From Azorinus chamasolen (Eukaryota > Mollusca > Bivalvia > Cardiida > Solecurtidae): 64,000 nt of DNA. Numbering within the stretch: the first letter of the stretch is position 1; each line of letters begins with the position of its first letter. Below are positions 62,747 to 64,000 of this stretch, one piece after another. The translations under genes and the position numbers were made by a program. Below the pieces are notes generated by a model. The model searched no databases and had not been told where the DNA came from. It worked only from the letters and a program-made list of their open reading frames with translations. The stretch spans positions 55,062,431-55,126,430 of the forward strand of contig OY755252.1 in assembly GCA_963576725.1 (NCBI GenBank). The letters are read 5' to 3'.

Positions 62747-64000
62747 ACAAAATGACAACATACTGATTCATACCTGTATGAACAAACAACATTTTAAAAC
62801 ACTGGTTTCAAACCGTACACAACTCGGGATCAAGACGAAACTGCAGTCAAATCTTTATTATTCCAAAAGCAAATCGAGTAGACACTTATAATGGTTTAAG
62901 TACTATCTTTAGAAAATACATCGAAAGGCGATGTATGTCTCGATTTTCTGATGAGTTCCGACAGTTTGTATTAGAATGTATGCAACCCATCTGGGAAAAC
63001 ATAGTCGTATCGATCAAAGTCGCTATTCTCCAATAAATCTCCATCGAATTTTGTTATCTATATAACACCATTTAGAGAAATGACTGATATACATGTGAAT
63101 ATTATTGTTTTACTCTGTCATTGCAATATGATGAAGTTATGAAACATGAAAGTGCCAAAAAAGAACCATGAGAAGCCCTGATAACCAGATTCTCGTGTAA
63201 ACACGGAGATAAGCCAACATCATTTTTACATAAATATATACATTTGAACCGCGATATCTCGAACTTCAAGCGGCCATATACTTCGAGATTCAATCATACA
63301 TTTTCTAATCTGAACAATTTCGCAGTTTAATACAGGTCAAAAATAATACCGAAAGCTCATGTAGCTTTCAGCATTATACTGGACCTGGATTAAGCTACCA
63401 CATGTGTTTTTAGATATTCGTAGTGATACCTTTCAGAACAAGTCTGTATTGTACATTGTGAAAGAACCGAGCATTTACATTTTATACATATGTAATCTAA
63501 AAAAAACAAATCGGCACAAATGACTTGATTTATGCCTCGAATACCTATGACGTTAACTGCGTGGTCACTGTTATCTGAAGTATGGTCATATTTGATTGTG
63601 ATCTTAAAGAGCTGGAACACATCGTATGTCGTAATCCATGAAAATGTTCTCAAGTGCGTGCACAAGAAATTTGCTAACAGATTCTGAAGTTGAAATTTTT
63701 ATGGGAAATGTGTCTTTAAAGAGGAATATTTGTGACAATTGATTTCAAGTCACGTGTGAGGAAAGACTTAGTATTTCTCGATTGAATCATCATTTAACCA
63801 TAAGCACTATGAGCAATTGTCCTCTGCAAATATTGTCCATACCTCACTTCTATATGTACATCTTCCATCTTTTTTACAAACCCAGTATCAGAATGACAGT
63901 TTTGATTCTTATGATACGCTGATTGACAACCGTACATTAACCCTTTACTCCATGAATGTTTAGGCAAGAAGTAATGGCATCATGGATATTATTTACTTGA
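62747..64000. other. 3' flank of the plus-strand LRAT-like gene
   Basis: Mostly AT-rich sequence with no recognisable gene. A short D-related palindrome lies at 63324-63408 ('aatacaggtc...gacctggatt'). A C-type element begins with TTAACCCTTTACTCCATG near 63938 and is cut by the window end. Confidence 0.6.
63032..63037 (+). promoter_or_regulatory. Candidate poly(A) signal of the plus-strand LRAT-like gene
   Basis: An AATAAA about 290 bases after the stop codon at 62746. It is canonical in sequence; its use is inferred from position alone. Confidence 0.3.

Overview
The window is animal nuclear DNA, most likely from a bivalve mollusc. It holds intron-rich genes with GT-AG splicing, nuclear genes for two mitochondrial enzymes, a very dense load of short palindromic transposons, and repeat types familiar from bivalve genomes (tandem blocks ending in GGACGGAC runs, 'tgcccc...aggcatat' elements, a tRNA-derived SINE head). 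I suspect a heterodont clam or mussel, but the sequence alone does not fix the species. A 200-base assembly gap lies at 47855-48054.

Layout. (1) 300-20321, minus strand: mitochondrial NADP-dependent isocitrate dehydrogenase (IDH2). Ten coding exons join in frame to 448 residues. (2) 20322-24637: a shared upstream region with a cluster of CCAAT boxes and a CRE. (3) 24638-45503, plus strand: mitochondrial proton-translocating NAD(P) transhydrogenase (NNT). Fourteen coding exons join in frame to 1070 residues. IDH2 and NNT are therefore divergent neighbours, and both supply NADPH in the mitochondrial matrix. (4) 45504-48897: repeats and the gap. (5) 48898-51516 minus and 59918-62746 plus: two divergent, collinear paralogs of 872 and 942 residues. 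Each has almost its whole coding sequence in one uninterrupted frame. Each appears to be a membrane protein with one clear LRAT-type (H-NCEH, NlpC/P60-like) domain followed by four diverged repeats of the same fold. The minus-strand copy keeps the catalytic Cys of the first domain. The plus-strand copy has Ser there. I regard this pair as the main novelty of the window.

Introns and spacers are mostly non-autonomous DNA transposons. One set (called A, B, C and F here) is flanked by TTAA and begins CCC, which is the piggyBac signature. Another (called D, plus relatives) begins CAGT and is flanked by TA, which is the Tc1/mariner signature. Most copies carry a long near-perfect inner palindrome. 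They are nested in one another in both directions, so both sets were active over overlapping periods. Several insertions allow the target duplication to be read directly. Tandem arrays of about 155-165 bp units, foldback elements, a 43-bp minisatellite and poly-G tracts make up much of the rest. I found no rRNA gene, intact tRNA gene, CRISPR array or autonomous transposase.

Repeat family letters are my own labels. Exon coordinates were worked out by hand from splice signals and reading-frame continuity.
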